Source of the DNA: Collybiopsis luxurians FD-317 M1
Lineage: Eukaryota; Basidiomycota; Agaricomycetes; Agaricales; Omphalotaceae
Length of the DNA: 64,000 nucleotides
Direction of reading: 5' to 3'
Assembly (NCBI GenBank): GCA_000827265.1
Contig: KN834757.1
Location: 720,537 to 784,536 of the forward strand
Notes under the pieces: generated by a model
The model's input: the letters and a program-made list of their open reading frames with translations, nothing else
Database searches by the model: none
What the model was told of the DNA's origin: nothing
Program-made: the position numbers and the translations under genes
Part shown: positions 1 through 12,124 of the stretch, one piece after another
Layout: each line of letters opens with the position of its first letter
Position numbering within the stretch: the stretch's first letter is position 1

Positions 1-467
1 AATTGGTAGAACTGACGATAACGTCAGAGGAAGCGAGAAGCGGCTAGGCACCCCCTGGACCAAAAATAATTCATCTTTCTCTCTGGAATTCAAAGAATGT
101 ACACCCTGAAATCTGAGAGTAAGTATTGAATAAGCTGGCCACAATCGGCGAAACTGTGGAAAGAAAGTTTGAATATGAACGTAAAATGTAAGGATTTTTT
201 CTGAAATCAGAGATGCAACTGTTTGGCTATGTGCTCTGCCAATCATCAACGCTCAAGGCTACGACTGGGGCGGCAAAGAAATCATCACTGGAAGGGAATG
301 AAATGGAACTCACACCAAAAATAAAAAAATGCGATGATGGTGGTCAACAGGAGAAAGAGTCACGTGGTGGAATTTCGCTGCGCTGCTGCGTCTTCGCTGG
401 TCTTCACTGACGCCGGCGGGCTACACACCCTGATATTCCGCCTCTACGTCGACCGACTGCGCCCAAC
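1..467. other. Left edge, upstream region of VPS35
   Basis: No protein with recognisable features is seen here on either strand. The stretch must hold the VPS35 promoter and 5' leader. The last 100 bases are C-rich and pyrimidine-rich, as is common near fungal transcription starts. I see no clear TATA box. Confidence 0.5.
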
Positions 468-3400
468 ATGGCGCAACCCCCAGTGGAGGAAGGAAAGCTT
501 CTCAGTGAAGCTCTGAATACCGTCAAGATCCAATTCCAGCAAATGAGGAAGAACCTGGTGCGTTCAACGGCTCCGTTACTTCAGGAATCAGTCTCTCAAA
601 ATTACTCCAGGAGTTGGACCAGCTAATGGATGCTCTCAAATCTGCCAGCTTAATGCTTGCAGAGCTTCGAACCTCATCGCTGTCGCCCAAGCAATACTAC
701 GAACTCTGTGCGTCATATAATTCGGATATTCGCGGGCCAAGCTTAACTGTTCTCTGTCAGATATGGCGGTATTCGATGCACTACGACACCTTTCGAACTA
801 CCTCTACGATGCTCACACCCAGGGCCGCCACCATCTAGCAGACCTTTACGAACTCGTTCAATATGCTGGCAACATTATACCACGTCTCTATCTTATGATC
901 ACAGTCGGTTCAGTTTTCATGTCCGTTCCCGATGCACCAGTCCGAGAAATAATGAGGGATATGATTGAAATGTCCCGCGGCGTATTACACCCTATACGAG
1001 GTCTGTTCCTGAGGCACTACCTCAGTGGACAGACTCGAGATCACCTTCCAACTGGTATTGATCCGGGGTACGTATCTGACGTGTTTCTCTCAATTATTCT
1101 CAAACTAATGCTGCCAAAGACCTATGGGAAATCTTCAAGACTCCATCCACTTCGTTCTGACTAACTTTGTCGAGATGAACAAACTTTGGGTCCGTCTACA
1201 GCACCAGGGGCATTCACGCGACCGCGAAAAGAGAGAAATGGAACGGAAAGAGTTGCGGATTCTCGTCGGCACCAATCTCGTTCGACTCAGTCAACTGGAT
1301 GGTGTAGACCTCGACATGTACCAGCAAAACATTTTGCCAAGCATTCTCGAACAAGTCGTGAATTGCAAAGACGTCATTGCGCAGGAATATCTCATGGAAG
1401 TAGTCATCCAGGTCTTTACCGACGAATTCCATCTGCACAGTCTGGGTCCTTTTCTATCAGCCACCGCCCAACTTCAGCCCAAGGTCAATATAAAAGCTAT
1501 CGTCATCGCGCTGATTGATCGGCTAGCGGCCTATGCTGCTCGAGAAGCTGAGAGTGACGACCCGGAGGAAACTAAAAAGCAGGAGGAAGCTGCGGCACGT
1601 CGATTGGCTGAAAAGGTCAAACTTCAGAAATCTAAAGCCCGCGAAAGCGCTGTTTCAGTAGCTGATACTGTGGTTGCTTCGGAAGCGAGTGCGTGGGACT
1701 CGCACGAGACCGAGAGCGTTTCCGCCACTGTCGAATCAGAAACACCAACCGTTAATGGTACATCGGGAGAGGAGAAACCGCCAGAGACTCCAACCGAAGG
1801 AAAAGGAAAAGATAGGGAAGGTTCTCCCACCCGAAAATTCAGAGGAGTTCCCGAAAACGTACAGCTATTTGAAGTGTTCTGGAAGCAAGTCGTTGAACTT
1901 ATCAAGGTATGTACCCAATCTATTTCAAGAAGACATAGCTGATTGATGTACGTAGGCTCGACCGGATCTATTAATACAGGATATCACAGCACTATTCGTA
2001 TCGCTAACCAACCTCTCCCTCAGCTGCTATCCTGACCGTCTGGAATACGTCGATCAGGTTCTTGCCTACGCGGCCGAGAAGGTCAAGGAATTTATCGATA
2101 GTCCAGATTTGCATGCTCAACAGACCAGTGCAAACCTCGCTTCACTCTTGGTCGCCCCCATCAATTCTTACCAGTCCGTCCTCACCCTTCTCGCGATCCC
2201 CAACTATGCTCCTCTTTTATCAAAACAGCTCTTTTCGACGCGTCGCTCTATCGCCCATTCCATCATTTCTTCTGTGTTAAAGAACGAAACTATCGTTGAA
2301 ACACCAGAAGACGTTGACGGTGTTCTCGAGCTGTGTCATGTTCTCATCAAGGACCAGTCAGATTCATCTTCCAATGCAAATGCCGTCAATGGGGCTTATA
2401 ATCCTTCTACAAGACGGCAGGGACCCCATTTCGTAGAACAGGAAGAGATGGCCGAGGAACAAGGATGGGTGGCGAGAATGGTTCATTTGTTCAGGGCGGA
2501 ATCGTTGGATGTGCAGTTTGAGGTGGGTCTTGCTCTAGCTATTCTCTTCGAACGTTGCTAATTCAGAATTTGCCAGTTATTGCAAACTGCACGGAGGCAC
2601 TTTGACCTGGGAGGCGAACGAATGCGGTTCACTTTCCCAGCACTGATAACCTCGTCAATCAAGTTGTGTCGGAGATATCATAATCGAGAGCACCTTGTAG
2701 GTCGCTGTTGTTAGTATCGAATTCAGTTTCCACTCACACCTCGTTAGGAAAGCGACTGGCAGACCAAAGTCACCACCATCCTCAAATTCGTACGACAACT
2801 CACCTCCATCCTCGCCAACCAAGTCGAAGCCCCATCCATCGCTCTCCGTCTATTCCTCCTCGCCGCACAAATTTCCGACGAATGCGGCTTCGAAGATTTG
2901 ACGTACGACTTTTACGTGCAGGCGTTTAGCGTGTACGAGGAGAGTATTTCAGAGTCTCGTGCTCAACTGCAGGCGATTACGCTCATCATTGGGACACTCA
3001 ATGGGGCCAAGGTGTTCGGGGTGGATAATTATGACACGTTGATAACTAAGGCTGCGTTACATGGGGCAAAGTTGTTAAAAAAGAGTCATCAGGCGACCGC
3101 GGTTGGTTTAGCCAGTCATCTGTGGTGGCAGGAGGCTCCGCCGCCTGCAGACGAGGAGGTGACAGCGCCAAAGGTTGCTGCTGCGGACAAGACGAAAGAG
3201 GGTGAGGAGGAGGAGGTTAAAGCTGTGAGTTGTTTTGGTCTGTGATCCTCGGGACTTCGAGCCAATTTTTTTTCATATCAGTATCCTCATCAAGACAGCA
3301 AGCGTGTACTGGAATGTCTCCAAAAGTCATTACGTATAGCCAATTCGGCTATCGAGGAGATAGTGACTGTGCAATTGTATTGCGATACACTGGATCAGTA

Positions 3401-3765
3401 CCTGTACTATTTGGACAAGGGTGCACCTGCAGTATGTATTCGTTTTGCTTTTGAGGATCTTCATTAATGACGCATCATTCCAGGTCGCGCCAAAATTCAT
3501 CAACAGCCTAGTCGAACTTATCACCTCAAGCATCGACAACATCCAATCTCCAGATGTCCATCCCTCCCAGCGGGCTCCTCCAGGTCTTATCGAGGGCGTG
3601 CAAACGCCGGAGATGATCATGCGGCATTTCACAAATAGTTTGTATTACATCCAACAGAGGAAGGATGCTGCAGCGGAAGGGATGTCGGGGGATGCGGCTA
3701 GTGATTCGAGGTGGGACGAGGTGGAGGTTGTTGGTGCTTTGTTGAAAATGGGGATAAGGAGGTGA
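468..3765 (+). CDS. VPS35: VPS35, core subunit of the retromer complex
   Basis: Retromer retrieves cargo receptors from endosomes to the Golgi; VPS35 is its long helical-solenoid scaffold. The ATG at 468 opens with residues like [14 protein letters not shown], the usual VPS35 N-terminus. After two short introns the family signatures follow: [34 protein letters not shown] and RGLFLRHYL. After an intron at about 1069-1119 come [20 protein letters not shown] and [17 protein letters not shown]. Later exons carry [40 protein letters not shown] and a C-terminal segment ending in LLKMGIRR. The gene has about eight introns and appears full length. An acidic, Ser/Thr/Pro-rich insertion of about 100 residues lies at 1540-1850, where animal VPS35 has a short loop. 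The family call is very strong; individual splice sites are by eye. Confidence 0.95.
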
Positions 3766-3909
3766 CACTCCTCAAAGCTAGAGGATTTTGGGCTCGGGAT
3801 GTATAACTCATCATGTGTACCCTAATGAGGTTTTTTCTGACCTGAGAGGATATGTGCATTTTTGATTCAATTTCTCTTTATATTATTCTATTGGCATGCT
3901 TTCCCTGAA

Positions 3910-6900
3910 CTAATTCTCTGGTCGTTTACGGTCAGAGTCCTGAAGACCCCATTCTGCACCCTCATCATCGATGATAACAAACTCGTTTTCCCCGTCACTC
4001 CATGAAACTGCTTGGTTGCCCGAATCAGCTTCATCTCCGCTACCAGAAGAGCCTTCAGAAACTGAGCAGCTTTCCGGCGTGCTAGTATTTCCAATTCTGA
4101 TGAAGCCTTCAAGTTCCGCCAAGCTCTCCCGAGCTTTGGCTATCCAACCCACCACATCTTGATCCTGAGAGGCATAAGCAAGCTCTGAGACTAGAGAGAT
4201 AGTATTACTAGCTGACGAAGTTGAGGATGTTGGCGGGGAACCTGAATCTGAAGTGTCGGTGGATCGTAAGGCATTGTTTTGCTTGTTAGCTTCTTCAAGC
4301 TTTGCTAATGTCGCGATTAGTTTCTCAACTTCCTCCCCCTGCTTCTGTATCTCATTGAGTAAACGTTCACGCTTACTAGAAGAAGATGAGTCTGAGAAAA
4401 CACGTCAAGGGGTAGACACCTACAGAGGAGTGCGGCGCTTCTTTCGCTCCGGTATTTCGCATTTGTGACCACCGTTTGAACATCTCCGGCATGTATCAGT
4501 GTCTTTGGGAAATTCGCAGCGGATTTTGAGACTTTTGCATCGAGCACAAGCTCCGCTAAGAGTGGGAACTGAGTTTACAACAAGAAAAGATCGAAAGTGG
4601 TACGCACTGCCGAACAGGAATTTCGCGTGTTTCTACTATGTCGAAGTCCTCTTCGTCGGATAATGACAGTGGACCTAGATTGACTAATTTTCCCGGCTCT
4701 TTCAAATGGCGTATATGAGTCCTCAGTCTCTCAATGACCGCCTCCAGCTCCTCGATCTTATTGAGTAGGTGTCCTACTCTGCTGTATAGAGAGATGGTAA
4801 GCGCAAGGAAATGTGCAAAAGGGCAGACACTGACGGAGGGATATGGGACTCATTCTGTCCCGGGATCACGCACGCATGGCCACCGATCGAGCATCTCTCA
4901 CAAAGATCATTGTGCTTTTTGAATTTGCAATGAACTTCGAGCCTTTCACATCGCAAACAAGGGCCACTTGCGAAAGAATTGAGTTTGTAGTGAAGAAAGG
5001 ATGAGCGCTCTACACACCGGAATGTTTCCTCCTCTTCTACCATTCTAGTATCCTCATGGCCAAGGAGAGTATCTGGCTTGGTACGGAAGAAATTCGGTTA
5101 AAGAACACTAACGTTCTGATCAATAAAGCAGAGCAGTACCTTCGAACCCGGAAAAGTAAGATAACCCGTCAAGCTGTTAGACAGGACGTCAACGGCACTG
5201 AATTCTGTCCCATGTATTGCGCTCAAATCTGGAGTCGAGTGTGAGATTATAGGTTTGGATTCTGACATTGAAGCTGTATCATGTAGACCGACTAGAATAT
5301 TGCGGATTTCATCTGCGGAAGGACGATCATGCATGTTCTGAGCCCAGCAATCGCTTGCTAAATTCCAAATTTCATCGGGACACCAAATGTTCTCAGGTCG
5401 CGCAGGCCTTTTCCCCGACATCAAGCTCAACAAAACAGACGGATCATTCTTGAGCTCTTGAAAGGGCGGCCTTTGAGTAATGATCTGTGCGTGATTGCGT
5501 ATCAGTAAATGGAAGCGAACAATGGAAAATCACATCTAATACCTCGACAATTGTGCAACCAAAGGCATATACATCTCTCGAAGTGTGGTTAGGAACTGAC
5601 TTGGTGACACTGATATATTCCGGTGCCATCCAACGCATCGAGCCTTTCGTAGTAGCGCTAGAGGTTGTTATGGACCAGCTTTGGGAGTCAGTAGTAACTA
5701 GAGCCAGCCCAAAATCGGCGAGGCAGCAACGATAGTCATTTGTCACTAAGATATTTCCCTGGCATTATAACATTCCCTCAGGCATAGTAAATTTTATACG
5801 GAAAGAAGTACTCACCCCTCGTATGTCTCCGTGAATCACAGGAGGTTCCCTTGAATGCAAGTAATCCATGCCAGCTACAACTTCCAGAAACTTCGCACCG
5901 AAACGAAAACAACCACAATTGAGATGAGTGAACTGTCGGACCTCGAGAACAAGAGGTATACCAACGACTGAAAGCAGATCGTGATCTGGGTTCTTCTTCA
6001 AGTAAGAGATGATGTCTCTTTGTTCCATCCAGGGAGAAATAAGGCAAAACGAGGGGAAAAATAACTCCGTATTGACACCCAGTAAAGGGAGAATGTTGGT
6101 ATGGTTTAGTTGTCGCCAAACTAAAGCTTCATGACAAAATTGCTATAGCAAGACCTGATTGAGAAACGAAGGGAGATTGCTTAACCGCTTACTTTGCGCA
6201 TTCGGGCACGAATGTTTTCATCCTGCTCCACGGCAAACCGTAAGACTTTCAAACAGACAGGTTTCTCATTCGCCCTCCCTCGCCATATGTCCTATAGTAG
6301 TTGAGTCAGACTGACGTTGTCAAAACAATGATAGTCACCGCAAATCCGCCTCCAGCAACTGGATTCCATCCTTCTCGTCTGACTTCCCGTACAACTAGGG
6401 ATAAAGGAAGTGCTTGGTATTTTTTTGAAAGGTAACGGAGGAGACCGAGTCTGCGACGTCTTGCTGTACTTTCTGGTTGAGAGTCCAATTCCTACTTTTT
6501 GATATCAGCCGTGAACGGGTTCCTGTATTCCGAGTGAAAGCTCTGACTACTTGCAAACAGTCTATGATCCGCTGAGCTGCTTCTGAGTCAAGCCAATTAT
6601 AAACAGGTCCTCCCCGGCTTGACAGTGAATTCTCGCTGAAGTCAGCAGCCTTGCTACCGGCCAAAATGAACGCGTCCCATTCGGATATAGCACGCGTGAG
6701 GCTTTCTGAAACTAATGATGTCGACTCGATGGCTCCATTAGCCGCCTTCGACTTCATTTCCAGGAAGCGTAGATATAGATGATAAGTATCATTGTACTGT
6801 ACTGTATGTAAATCAAGTCTGTCAACTGTCGCCTGACGTCCGGTCACGGTGCAGCCCGGCAGATACTCAATTATTGACAGCATCGTGAAGCAAAGCGTCA

Positions 6901-7018
6901 TTCGTCTAGAGAGGCATGGCAGGTTGTGTAGAGTCAATTCAGTCCTCGTCTTTCCTACTAGGATGGAATGAAAAGTCCAAACTAATCCAGGGTTCTTTCC
7001 AATGTGAAGAAGCCCCAT
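3910..7018 (-). CDS. TKL-type protein kinase fused to two Zn2Cys6 clusters (paralogue A)
   Basis: Read from 7018 downward. An N-terminal helical region of about 200 residues is followed by a kinase domain. It has a glycine loop AGGGFADIWRG (about 6355-6290), lysine in VCLKVLR, a catalytic loop HGDIRG/GN split by an intron near 5815, ADFGLA, and MRWMAPEY. The C-lobe contains SGKRPARPENIW and DRPSADEI. These match the TKL kinases expanded in Agaricomycetes and all catalytic residues are present. After the C-lobe, two introns in matching phase lead to Zn2Cys6 cluster 1 (about 4870-4964; spacing C-x2-C-x6-C-x8-C-x2-C-x6-C). A heptad-rich coil follows, then cluster 2 (about 4459-4548) with the basic tail RKKRRTP. 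A second coil and an acidic Ser-rich tail end at 3910. It may be a kinase that binds DNA. The start is uncertain; the domains are sure. Confidence 0.8.
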
Positions 7019-7064
7019 GCTGAGTTCTTGATTGCTACACAGTGGCCGCTTTCCAAATCATTGA

Positions 7065-9715
7065 TTATTCTTCAAAGGTTTCTGTAGACGGTGGTGTATC
7101 CTTAGTTTCTTCAAGTTCGGTCACCTTGGACATCAGTTTCTGAATTTCCTCCGCTTGCTTTTGTATCTCATTGAGCAAGTGTTCTCGTTTACTGTAGAGA
7201 AGATAAGCGCCAAGAAGAGCACTAAAGAGCAAATACTTACGGAGGAGTGCGACGCTTCTTCCGTCCCGGTAATACACACTCGTGGCCACCGTTCAAACAG
7301 CGCTTGCAGCGACCAGTGTCCGTCGGAAACTCGCAACGGACTTTGAGATTTTTGCATCGAGCGCAGGCCTCGCTAAAATGAGAACTTGAATTTGCGATCG
7401 GAAAAGATGTAAAACTTCTCGTACGACCTAACAGTCTTTTCCCTCACGTCAGCATCCTCTTCGTCGCGGCGAGCATTTGCTTTCTTAAAGGCTTTTAACG
7501 GCTGCTAAGAAGAAAATCTTCAATTAAAGGACAACATTAGAATCTAAAAAAAATCGTACCATCAAACCTACGGGTAAATCGTCATGAACATCAGAGAATG
7601 ACTGAGTGTCCAGATTGCCGAATTTGGCCCGATTTTCCAGCTGGTGTATATGGGCCATTAGTCTCCCAATCATTTCCTCTTGCTTCCCGAGCTTATTTAA
7701 AAGATGGCTAAGTCTAATGTGTAGTTCGAAAGTAAGCCTAGGGAAACGCGCAGAAGTAGATACTGACGAAGGGGTCGAGCCTGAGATTGCGCATTCATGG
7801 CCACCGTTCAAACATCTCTCGCATGAATCATTGTTTGTTTTGAATTTACAGCGGACTTGAAGGCTCCTGCATCGAGCACAAGGGCCACTTGGAAAGAAAA
7901 AAATGAATGTGCAATCAAGAAAAATGAGCACTGTACATACCGTTGCTGCTCGAAGTATCCTTCCTCCTTTTCTACCTTATCGGAATCTTCATTGCTGGAA
8001 AGGGCATCTGACTTGGTACATGAGGAAGTTCAAACAAAGTATCACAAGTCAGGCCAGTAATCCAATCGATAAAATGGAACAAATATTACTTCTGAGGGGC
8101 CACTGCTTCTGTTATCCATGAGCAAACCCGGAACAACAAGATAATCATCCAAACTTCTTGATAGGAGGTGCACTGCGCTAGCTTCTGTCCAATGTACCGA
8201 GTTCAACTCCGGATTGGAGTGAGGGATATTAGGCCTGTATCCTTGTGTGGAAGTTGCACTATTCAAGTTTACTAAAATATCATTTATTTCGGCCGCGGAA
8301 GGACGATCATCCATACTCTGAGACCAGCACTGAGTTGCTAGACTCCATATCTCATCGGGACACCAAACGTTCTCAGGCCTCGAAGGTCTTTTCCCCGACA
8401 TCAAGCTCAACAAAACAGACGGATCATTCCTGAGCTCTTGAAAAGGTGGCCTTTTAGTAATGATCTGCGTTATTGTGTTTCAGTAAATGGAAGCAATCTA
8501 TGTAATCAAGAAGCGCCTCTGATACCTCAATAATGGTGCAACCAAACGCATATATATCCCTCGATGTGTGATTAGGAACTGACTGAGTTGCACTAATATA
8601 CTCTGGTGCCATCCAACGCATTGAGCCTTTCGTAGTAGTGCTAGATATTGTCATGGACCAGCTTTGGGAGTCAGTAGTGACTAGAGCCAGCCCAAAGTCG
8701 GCGAGGCAGCAACGATAGTCATTCGTCACTAAAATATTTCCCTGGTATTGTAACATTCCCTCAGGTATAGAAATTGACACTTAACAGATAACTCACCCCT
8801 CGTATGTCACCGTGAATCACAGGGGGTTTCCTTGAATGTATGTAACACATGCCAGCTACAACTTCCAGAAACTGCATTGAAGAAAAAATCAGAGATGTAT
8901 TGGATCTTGAGACTCAGAATACACAAACGACGGAAAGCAGATTGTGATCTGTGTTTTTCTTCAAGAATGAGATAATATCTCTTTGTTCCATCCAGGGAGA
9001 AATAAAGCAAAATGAGGGGAAGAATAAATCCATATTGACCCCCAGTAATGGGAGAATGTTGGGATGGTTTAGCTGTCGCCACACCAAGGCTTCATGACAG
9101 AATTGCTATAGCATGCTTGTTTAAGAGATAACATGGAGAACACTCAATTACTTACTTTGCGCATCCGTGCACGGGCACTTTCGTCCTGCTCAACAACAAA
9201 TCTCAGGACTTTTAGACAGACAGGTTTTTTGCCTACACTCCCGCGCCATATGTCCTAGTGGTTAAGTCGATCAGCATATGAGTCGACACAATCGAAACAT
9301 TAATAGTCACTGCAAATCCGCCTCCTGCGACCGGATTCCATCCTTCTCTTATGACTTCTCGTACCGTCAAAGATAAGGGAAGAGCTTGGTATCTTTTTGA
9401 CAGGTAACGAAGGAGACCTAGTCTGCGACGTCTCACTGTACTATCTATTTCAGAGTCCAAATCCTATTCTGATATCAGCGTCGCTCAATTCCGAGTCAAG
9501 GTTTGACCGACCAATTGCAAGCAGTCTATGATCTTCTGAGCAGCTTCTGGATTGAGCCAGTCATAGGGAGGACCTCCCCGGCCTGAACTCTCACTGGAGT
9601 CAAAGATATTTTCACCATTCCGAGTGAACGCATCCCATTCAGATACAGCACGTTCAAAATCTTCTGATACCAATGATGTCGACTTGATGGGATGATTAGC
9701 GGCCTGCCACTCCAT
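7065..9715 (-). CDS. TKL-type protein kinase fused to two Zn2Cys6 clusters (paralogue B)
   Basis: Tandem paralogue of the preceding gene, same strand, only 46 bases upstream of it. It has the same order: helical N-part with SEWDAF and DWLNPEAAQKIIDCLQ, glycine loop AGGGFADIW, VCLKVLR, HGDIRG/GN, ADFGLA, MRWMAPEY, then zinc cluster 1 (7793-7890), coil, cluster 2 (7270-7368) and coil. Exon phases from the kinase C-lobe through cluster 1 (introns near 8050-7990 and 7935-7885) and on to cluster 2 keep one open frame, so this reads as a single protein. It stops at 7065 just after the second coil (ending STETFEE), so it lacks the acidic tail of A. Its N-terminus is also shorter: similarity to A stops near 9720, where the first 90 or so residues of A have no match. 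The start at 9715 is the first in-frame Met of the similar region and could be wrong. Confidence 0.78.
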
Positions 9716-11165
9716 TTCTGTGCACCGTAAACAGTTGTTGGATGGACGGTCTTGGGAGGTGGACCTACTGGCTTGCGGCTAATGGATAGTGCTAAAAAAG
9801 TTGCATTTGGACAGCATTATTCATCAAGAGGGGGGGAAATGCAACACCAACTCCACAAATCCCGAGGACCCCCCAGCGTGAGAATTTTGAGCTTTCAGTA
9901 AATTGTGGTTCATGTCGTATGTCTGTGGAGCACTGCGGGGATTCAAGGATAGCCTCTGGGAAAATATATAGGGATATTAGGAACAATCTCTGCTGAGCGG
10001 CAATTCAGCAAAAATTTTATATTTATTTTCAATTTTCTTCAATTAATTCTTGAGCAAGTATAGTGATTTTTTTTTTTAAAGTTAAATTTGTAGCATGCAA
10101 GTAATAAATAGATGCCAGATAACATGCTACAGATTTGTCAAAACATTCTATCAAAGAGACAAAAGTGACTCAAAATAAATGCCAAGGAGATTTTGAATAC
10201 TTACCAGGCAATTATTCAAGAAGATTAAACTCAAAGCTTGAGCCAGTTGTCAGCTGGGCTCCAAGAGGTTTGACTTGCGAGCCATGCAGCCAGCAATTGT
10301 ATGTCATTTTTCTTTGAATTTGGCCCAGGTTTTCTTGATGAGCTGTGTCTTTGAAATTTATTACTCAATTGGTATACAGCATTGTGAGGCTCAAAGGACA
10401 TTTTTTATAATACTTATAATGGAAGAGCAGTCAGCCAATGTCTTGGAAATGAGCATTTTTACAGCTATCAGCCCACATTTTGATTGCATTTTGATTGAAA
10501 TACTTGGATGTGGATCCGCTGGTGTCAGGTTTTTAATGAAGAATGTGAGCATAACTTGAAATATTGTCGACATTGGGCCTGTACCTACAAAAAAACTTAA
10601 TGGTAAAAGCTGTTGACTCACAATTGTCCAACATGAGTGCTTTATTATTTTACCTAGTACATCATCATTATGTATCCAAGTATCAAAGGTTGAGTGAATA
10701 GATGAAATATATTTAATAAATCTGGTACGAAGCAAGGTACATTAGGGGCTTACTTCGTCCCAGGATGGTTACTGTACTGAAATAGGAGATACATGGCATC
10801 TATGCCGATGAGACGGCCCGGTCACCATTTAACACCAAGATCCACAGTTGACGTAGGCTTTGCGGCAGCTGTTGATGGACTTGTGTTGGGGCTGCTCCGC
10901 ATTTTTACACGTTGGTCGCGTACATGTAGATTGATCCGAATATCAAGAGTGTGAGTGGAAGCAAAATCGAGAGGAGGGATTCGTTCTCAATTAATTGATG
11001 ATATTATAGGCAATTACCTCTAACGAAAAGGAAGGATGCAGGAAGTTAATTTAGTTAACGCGACAAGCAAATGCCACGTGAATCTCACATGACTCGTGTG
11101 AAAGGTTATAATGGTTGGCGCTCGACTGAAAAACACATCTGACTTTTTTGCTTTGTACCACTACA
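9716..11165. other. AT-rich intergenic island, possible decayed mobile element
   Basis: About 1.4 kb with no convincing gene. Roughly 9975-10740 is visibly richer in A and T than the neighbours, with homopolymer runs (for example T-run at 10067-10078). It contains a 14-base inverted repeat with one mismatch (10084-10097 and 10123-10136). A 114-codon open frame on the minus strand (10391-10735) has no motif that I recognise. The last 300 bases are the likely promoter of the gene starting at 11166. Confidence 0.45.
10084..10136. repeat. Inverted repeat, 14 bases with a 25-base loop
   Basis: AAATTTGTAGCATG at 10084-10097 faces CATGCTACAGATTT at 10123-10136, with one mismatch. It could fold as a hairpin and may be a leftover of a small DNA transposon or a transcript end. 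It sits in the AT-rich island. Confidence 0.5.
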
Positions 11166-12124
11166 ATGTCTTCACTCAACTCTTCTTGCCTTTCTCCAGA
11201 CGCCATATCTACCTACTCCGATATTCGAGACCTACAGCCGGTACAGCGGTTTCGCCTTGCCGTGGAAAATGATTATCGATGCCCTGTGCGCGTCAAGTGA
11301 TCCTGTCGCGTATAACATTGCTAATTTGACTTGAAACAGATTAAGACATTGGACTATTGGTGGGGTTTTCAAAGAGGACAAATACACTTATTCTCCGAGT
11401 TGAATCTCGTTTCTGGTGAGTCCCATGTATCATCGATTTTCCTACTTTTGAACTAATTTGTTTTCCAGTCCGGGCTGATGTTGCAAATTTGCTTTGGAGG
11501 AAAGATGTCGCACTCGTACCTGCCCCTAGTCTACTGCAGAAAATGCTCGAATTCATGAAGGGACAGTTTTTCATTGACATTGACTGTCGTCGTTCATGTT
11601 TCGAGGTGTGTATTGTCTCTGTCGTAAATTTTCATTGGTTAGCCAACCTTGTCTAGATTCTCCCCCTGCAAGAGTATGAATACAAACTGCTTCCATTGAA
11701 CGAGAGCGGCCCGCCAATCTTTGTGCTGGACTCTAAGAGAACACATCTTCAGCGGATCGAGTTTCCGTACACCAATCTACCGCCTTTAAAACTTGACCTT
11801 TATCCTTTCTTTTCGGTCATACACGCCGGAGCTGGATTCATCGACAAATGGTTTACACGCTATCCCATTTACTCCCAACCTATCCGGGCAACATATTGTC
11901 TCTGCCTCACCTCGGTACCTCCTGAATTTGAAGAGACGCCGATCGTCCCTCCTCTCCGCAACAGACAGCCTGAAATTGACGAGTATGAGTCTTCCTCTGA
12001 ATTAGGAGACACTCTGTACGATCCGGAGGAGGATGCAAGAAAGATACATTCCTGGATACAGGAAGCCGATGCTGGCCTTTCCGGCGATTCTTTGCCTCTC
12101 AACGTTAGTAAAATGGATGTCTAG
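11166..12124 (+). CDS. Hypothetical protein, diverged relative of a fungal HNH-type family
   Basis: Four exons: 11166 to about 11290, about 11340-11416, about 11469-11606, and about 11656-12124. The protein starts MSSLNSSCLSPDAIS and ends SLPLNVSKMDV, about 260 residues. The order of motifs resembles Agaricomycete proteins usually labelled HNH-nuclease-like: a CP pair, then WWGFQRGQIHLFSELNLV, RADVANLLWRKDVALVP, and a C-terminal part with LPPLKLDLYPFFSVIHAGA. In those relatives a histidine-containing stretch lies between the CP pair and the WWG motif. Here the two are joined directly across an intron, so I see no intact HNH residues. The tail is acidic (EYESSSELGDTLYDPEEDA). No function is assigned; the family link is from memory and is moderate. 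Confidence 0.6.

Noticed and set aside
3910..9715. Separate kinase genes and separate zinc-cluster genes
   Set aside because: In both paralogues two intervening introns keep the frame from the kinase C-lobe to the first cluster, with no stop or new start between.
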